Assembly (NCBI GenBank): GCA_021399435.1
Contig: JAJTUP010000030.1
Coordinates: forward strand, 62,001-126,000
Direction of reading: 5' to 3'
DNA from: Diaporthe sp. PMI_573
Lineage: Eukaryota; Ascomycota; Sordariomycetes; Diaporthales; Diaporthaceae
Length of the DNA: 64,000 nucleotides
Shown here: piece by piece, positions 58,501-64,000 of the stretch
How the letters are laid out: every line of letters starts with the position of its first letter
How positions within the stretch are numbered: position 1 is the stretch's first letter
The notes under the pieces: generated by a model
Told to the model about the DNA's origin: nothing
The model's input: the letters and a program-made list of their open reading frames with translations, nothing else
Databases searched by the model: none
Position numbers and translations under genes: made by a program

Positions 58501-60675
58501 GGCCGAGCCTACGAAGGAATGGGGTGCGGGTGCTCGTGCCCTCGTGTGCCACGGCTTTGCATGTCACGGCTTGACACAGTACAGGACCCACAGGTCGGGA
58601 CGGTGGATGTCCACCTTTTCAGGTACCCGACGCACGCAATCACCAAGCAGGAGCGCTCACCCCATCACCTCCAAGGTATCCATAGCTGCAAGGTCCTACG
58701 ACTTTTTTGTGTTTCAAACAAATACAAGTCGAGAGTATCTATCCGACCGGTCAGCCATCCCTTCTCAACAATCTGCAGGCTGGGCACACATTGCGTTGGG
58801 GGAGCAGGTGTCTTGAAAGGGCGCCATAGCTTCTCGAAGGATCTCAGACATCGAACGATAGTTTTAGTGAACTCAACCCGATTCTTCGGTTCCGCTTAGA
58901 CCTGGGCAGGTTTTCTTGCCCCTCCAAGGTTTGCGCTATTGACACTATCATTCAAAGAGGGAGGGCCCTTGTGACGGGCCAGGCCTGTGTCTCCTCTCTC
59001 TCTTTGCTTGGGGAAGGGAAAACGGCCAGAGCGAAACGGGACCAGACTGATCGACTCGACGAACGAAGGGGGGAGCCCGACACACAGACCCCCCACCCCT
59101 CCTCCATCACACAATACGCAGCAGGCAGGCAGTCAGGAGGACAGAGGAGAGAGAGAAAAAACGGACATGTTTCCCCAATCTGCCTCGACCATGCGACGGG
59201 CGGAAATTAGTCCCCTGCCCCCTGCCTGCTCCGATCGTTCCCCTGCCCTGTCCTCCGGCAACTTTCCGATTAGCTTTCCGTCCCCTTCAAAGGGCCAGTC
59301 CCCTACCAACTGGCTGCAGTGCTTTTGGGCTCAGAACAGAAGAACATGGTTGCAGATGACGCGGTTTTGGACTGCTGGGGAAAGTCTGTCCGGTCACGTG
59401 GCAGTCGGTGCCGGCTGGCACGGGCCTTTTCCAATGCCACCTTCGTGCAAAAGCCATGCCTGCCGCAGTGGCCAGTAGTGACGCCCTCAGACGTGTGTGT
59501 GTGTGAAGCATATCGACAGCGCGTGATACTCACCGTATGTCGTGTCTTTGCTGGGCTAAAAACAGGATTCTGAATAAATCCGAGATCCACGGCCGGGCCA
59601 AGGGTGATGCCCGGGAAATCAGTGGGGCTCCACTCCTCCCACTACGAAATATTCCCCGTTCTCGAGCCCTCGTTGCCGAGAGGCGACACGAGGCAGACAG
59701 GCTTTCTTTCCCACTGAATCGAAATCCTTCTCTCGGCAGAACACTTTGGGGGGCTCCGTCGAGTAGTCACCCCGAGGTCTGACAGAGTTTCAGCGGGCCG
59801 CACGCCGAGAAATGTCTGAATCTGGTCGCCGGGGCCTGGTGCATGACAGGTTTCGTTGTGGTTGTCGTCTCGCCCGCACGTGGGATGCCTCCCCACCTAG
59901 CCAGCCCAGCGGCTCATCCATCACCCAAAAGCCCACCGTCAGTCAGTAACTCCACCAGGGTGAAGAAAGAAAGAAAAAAGTTCACTGCCGCGGCTGGCTG
60001 CCTGGCAGCGATGGAGCTCAAGCGAGTCACCGCGCAGCTCCTGGAATTTTGGCCACTCCCCCTCTCCCCATCGCAGTGGAGGGGCTGGGAAGAGTCGTAC
60101 ACTATATCTGAACCCAGGGGGAGGGGGCCGCGATTAAGGTTGGGTGGGACAATCCTTCGCTCCCTCTCCACTTGTCGTGATTTGCTCAGCAGCTGGCTGC
60201 CATTCGCCAGTCCTTGTCTCTCTCACACCGCAACCTATCTGCCAGCTGCGATCGGATGCGGACTGACCTGGGGGGGGGGAAGGGCGTTGGCGCGGAGAAG
60301 GGAGTCTGTCTGGTGTGGGTGCGGGCTGTCGGGTGTCGATCGAGGTGCGGTAGGTAGGGACTTGTCAACCCGACCCGAAGGTGCGCGGGCGATGGGGCCC
60401 TATGTGTTTGATTTACCAAGAAGTGTTTTTTTCCTTCTCGTTTGGTTTGATCGGACGAACACACCTGCACCCACGCGGTGGTGAAGAAAAAAGGCGAGCA
60501 CGTCGGCGCCATCCATGCCCGCTGTCCTTTTGCGGTCCGTCCCGCTGGCGTGTGTGTGTGTTGTGCATGTGTGTGATGGCTCACATTCTCTTCCGCGTGG
60601 GTTTTTCGGTGGGCAAGGTGGTCAAGTGCGTCCCCACTTTGCGCCGCCCACGGGTTCCTCTGTGGCATATGCGCT

Positions 60676-60704
60676 TTTTTTTTTTTTTTAAAAAAAAAAA
60701 AAAG
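60676..60704. repeat. Poly-T tract followed directly by poly-A tract
   Basis: A run of about 14 T is followed immediately by a run of about 15 A, forming a perfect AT palindrome that could extrude as a hairpin. Homopolymer lengths may be imprecise. Confidence 0.8.
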
Positions 60705-63700
60705 GATTGTCGACCTGGCGTGCGTGCGTGCCATGTGGGTTGGTTGGGTGTGTACTAGGCACGTGCATTTTGGTGAATTTGTTTGACTGCATGCACTTGA
60801 TGCTTCTGACGATGGTATGCCCTTGTGCGAATGGGCGAGTCTCATCGTGGTGAACTCTCCTGGCCTGGCTGGTGATGGTGGAGTCCGTCGACGTCTGCGC
60901 GGTCCCGTCAGATATGTCTCACCGCCTCTGGAAGTCGACTGTAAGACTGGTACAGTTCTGCTCATTTTTTCATATGTACTCTAGCATTATCTGATGGAAA
61001 CGAGGCTCTCTCTCATCAACTCGAACAAACAGGAGGTGTGGACCAAGCGGTTCGGGTTGACCAGTGCCGGAACGTAGGTAAGGGCGCCGTGCGAGGTTCA
61101 AAAGGGAGTTGCTGGAGCGAACACCTCCTGGGACAGTCTCATCTGGGGTGTTCTCAAAAAGTTATCTCTAGACGATCTCTCACGCGCGTTCGCATGAGAT
61201 GGACCAATGTGTGCTGGGCAGCTGTCTGCGGAGGGGAGGATGCTTTCGCCTCGAGGTGCTCTGTCAAAATCTCATTGAAACCGAACCTGTGCCTCCTCGG
61301 TGGTGTGTTTACGTCGCCATGTACCACCATTCCCGACTCGCGTGTTCACTAAGAGCGGTCAGTACCGTCTGATCTAGACTGCTTGTCGGCTCTTACTGCG
61401 GTTTGAGCCCCCTTGGCTCTAACCCTACGAGCAGCTCAAGGGCAGCTGGGTCGTGACGAGGTAGATATCGGCTCACTCGCGTACATGTCCCGTCCTACCG
61501 ACCCTGCCAATTGTCGTCCACCGTACGACATGATGACTGGTCGGGTCATCAGGGGAGATGAGTCCAATCCGCTTCGTTCATCCCGGGGCTGACTGAGGAT
61601 TGGTTTCGGCCGATCCACTTGCTCGTCCAGGAGGTCGGTGTAGGTTGACCACTTCACCCAGGCTCCATCCTGAGGCTCGTGAACTGAAGTGTCACTCGCC
61701 AGTGCCGCCACGATACCAGGTACTTATCCCAAGTATCTTTTCTCACGAGGACACTGAATCTATGGCTAGATATTGAAACAGCCAAAAAGAAAAATGAACC
61801 AAGATGCACGGCTCGTCTTCCTCCCCGTCGACGATGCCTAGCTGGTTGAGCGGGTTCATGTGCATCTCTCAATGAGACAGCCGCACAGGCATGTATCCTC
61901 ATTGATACCCGATATAAACTCTGTTTTCCTTCAAATACCGCAAGATCTGGAACAAGGGCTGCAAAGGAACCCAGTTCATATGAATCTTCCGCGTCGAACC
62001 TGAGCCACCACGTCGTTGGGGTGTGGGACCGATCTCACGTCGTCCTCGATATGGCCTGGCAGCGAGCGTGAGGCCCCCATGTAGACAAGGGATGGCCATT
62101 GCGGGAAGGAGGAGGCACTGGATTGATCTGTATGGTGATATATGGAGAAAATATGTGCGGTGATGGGACATGTATGTTCATGAAGCAAGGCCACATCAGA
62201 CACGAGGTTGTCACGAACGTAGCTGCTCTACGCACACAACACCGTCAGCATCAAGTAACGCTATAGCCAGACGGAAAAGACTTGACAACCACATTGAGAA
62301 AGGCTGTGCGAACTACCTTGTTGCTTACGAATGGCCCAGTCCATGTGCCGTTCCAGGTCCGGCATCCCATGAGGCCAGCCACAGTCCATCATCGTTCCAG
62401 AATGCCTTCACTATCCCCTCCCCCAACAATAAAGCAACCATGTAAAGGGAGGGAAAAGGACACAAGTAGACAGCCAAATGAGATTATACCATCATTTGTC
62501 CTTTATTCTCCCCACCGTGTTGACAAGCTCGCTCACCATCTCATCTCATCCCCCATCCACAGCCTCCACCCGGAAGGACCAGTCACCAACCATACCTAAC
62601 ACACATGGATCACAAACGTTCCACGCCCACATAAAGCACACCAACACGCACCACATCCCTCGACGCAGCAGTCACTCCCAACCTCCAGACCCAAGAAGAC
62701 TTGGGAAAAGCTTGCCCGTAGAACATCACAGCACAGCACAGCCGACGCCCCAGCATAGAACCCCACCGAAGATGACCACAGCCCTTTATCACATGAAATA
62801 CCAAAATTTCATGTGATAATCAGCCCACCTCAGCCGGCGCGGGCCCAATGCCCATCATCGGGGTTCTGCACCTGAAAAGAGAGAGAGACGGGCCTCATCG
62901 TTGGAGTTTAGTACTCAAACCTACCTCGTATTCTAGGAATGGGTAACGTGATATAATGCCACGCCGATAACTGCAGAGGTGGACGCCATGGGCACCAAGG
63001 GCACAATCGGGGGAGGTCAGCAGCCTGGCACAGGTTGTCGTGCTGGGAGGGCAAGAAGCAAATGAAAACAAATGATCACAAGGTTCAGGAGGCCTGACAA
63101 GATCACGCACCCAAGCACGGCATATTCACCAAATGAGAAATCTATTAGCTATTTTGTCCCTCTTAACACCCTACAGAACGTCATCTCTCGATTACGGTCG
63201 CACGCACACAACAACACCGCAAGCAATAGCAGTAACAATACTAACAACCTCAGCCGTCAACACAAAGTCTTGGGAGATGCGGACTGTTACAAATATTCAG
63301 CCTTGCTCAAGGAAAAATCGAATCCATCCCGTGCTGTAAAAGGCCCAATGTAGAGGACGTGAAGTGACAGTTGCGGTGTCGTAAGTAATAGAACAGGGTG
63401 AAATGTGAAGCAAAAGCACAGGACAAAACAATGACGAACGCACGAAACAGGGATATCTTGATGCCTTTGCCCCCTAGCTCAACCGGACCTGGGTCGTCTG
63501 GCAACATCGTCGTCGTCGTCGCTCGACATCATCTTCAGCCTCGACGGTGTCTTCTTCTTCTTCCTCGCAGCGGCCCTCTTCGCTGACGCACGCGGCGGGT
63601 ACCACCTTGCAAAGTCCTGAGAGTCCTCAGGAGGGGGGTTATATAGGGGATTGTAGTTATGATTTGGTTCGGTAACAGTCTCTCCGGCGTGCGGGTCGTC

Positions 63701-63736
63701 GGCGTCGGTGGCTATGGCATCGGCCACAATCCCCCA

Positions 63737-64000
63737 CTAATTGTTGTTGACCTTGTTGTCCACAGCATTGTGGGCCTCCTCCTTCTTCGCGCTCAGGAAG
63801 TCGCCAATGAACCTGACAGTCTCGCCGGTGAGGACGAGGGCAGTCGCGATGGCAGCCTTGCCGGTGGAGATCAGGGCGAAGCCGGTGTCATTGCCACCGT
63901 TGGCCTTCTTGTACTCGCTGGAGTAGGTGCTGAAGACATGGTCGCGACCCTCGAGGCTCTTGTGGTATGGGAATAGGACGAGGCCCTTGGCATCGGTGTA
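63737..64000 (-). CDS. 3' end of a gene truncated by the right window edge
   Basis: A reverse frame is open from the window edge for 87 codons to a TAG at 63737-63739. It has no ATG in view, so the start and possibly exons lie to the right. The visible C-terminus reads coding: L-V-L-F-P-Y-H-K-S-L-E-G-R-D-H-V-F, S-S-E-Y-K-K-A-N-G-G, then alternating hydrophobic and Thr/Ala-rich stretches (I-A-T-A-L-V-L-T-G-E-T-V) and a lysine/glutamate tail ending in N-N-N. I do not recognise the family with certainty. Confidence 0.6.
   Translation of the reverse strand, partial: YTDAKGLVLFPYHKSLEGRDHVFSTYSSEYKKANGGNDTGFALISTGKAAIATALVLTGETVRFIGDFLSAKKEEAHNAVDNKVNNN

Larger units (their letters stand above)
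53452..63736. other. About 10 kb without a supportable gene
   Basis: No frame here shows a domain, signal peptide or coherent exon set; the longest frames (reverse 60186-60965, forward 59843-60484) are low-complexity and mirror each other. The region contains simple repeats: a CCCACGCA octamer (55483-55514), CTAGC-type repeats (about 56158-56181) and a poly-T/poly-A run (about 60676-60704). Pyrimidine-rich tracts are frequent. It may contain long UTRs, non-coding RNA genes, centromere-proximal or degraded DNA. Confidence 0.5.

Noticed and set aside
60186..60965. Long reverse ORF of 259 codons
   Set aside because: Low-complexity, contains homopolymer-coded runs, no domain, and the opposite strand is open too; it looks like chance in biased sequence.
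63479..63727. Reverse ORF of 82 codons just downstream of the truncated edge gene
   Set aside because: It starts 10 bp after the stop of that gene, is made of low-complexity D and K runs, and most likely lies in the 3' UTR.

Overview
The window is nuclear DNA of a filamentous ascomycete (Pezizomycotina, most likely Sordariomycetes; no species is claimed). The evidence is short 45-140 bp GT-AG introns in nearly every gene and typical filamentous-fungal families: UstYa/DUF3328, HET, HeLo-like/ankyrin proteins, a berberine-bridge-type oxidase and secreted tyrosinase. All exon joins below were traced by hand from splice sites and family motifs.

Left third (about 1-18.4 kb): a biosynthetic cluster resembling the dikaritin RiPP clusters (ustiloxin/phomopsin type). 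From the left it holds an acyltransferase-3 membrane protein (5' end outside the window), five UstYa-type membrane oxidase genes in alternating convergent/divergent pairs, an M3 zinc oligopeptidase, an ABCC transporter and a secreted tyrosinase. UstYa proteins and tyrosinase oxidise and cyclise tyrosine-containing core peptides in known pathways, the peptidase could trim the peptide, and the transporter would export it. No precursor peptide, S41 peptidase or methyltransferase was recognised, so the precursor may lie left of the window. The ABC transporter is broken, one UstYa protein has lost all four motif histidines, and another belongs to a divergent Cys-rich branch.

Middle (about 20-47 kb): a secreted metallo-beta-lactamase-fold protein, a large ankyrin-HET fusion, a small hydrophilic protein, a second HET protein, a GC-rich stretch that may hold a decayed gene, a tail-anchored protein, a flavin oxidase, a small secreted protein, a four-TM protein, and a HeLo-like/ankyrin protein whose reading frame appears broken. 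Three of these belong to families used in fungal self/non-self recognition or immunity.

Right third (about 47-64 kb): conserved genes (pirin, a DENN-domain protein), then about 10 kb with no supportable gene, and the 3' end of one more gene at the right edge. Two genes here and at 35-36 kb keep an open, coding-like frame past a stop codon, which points to a weak intron or to readthrough.
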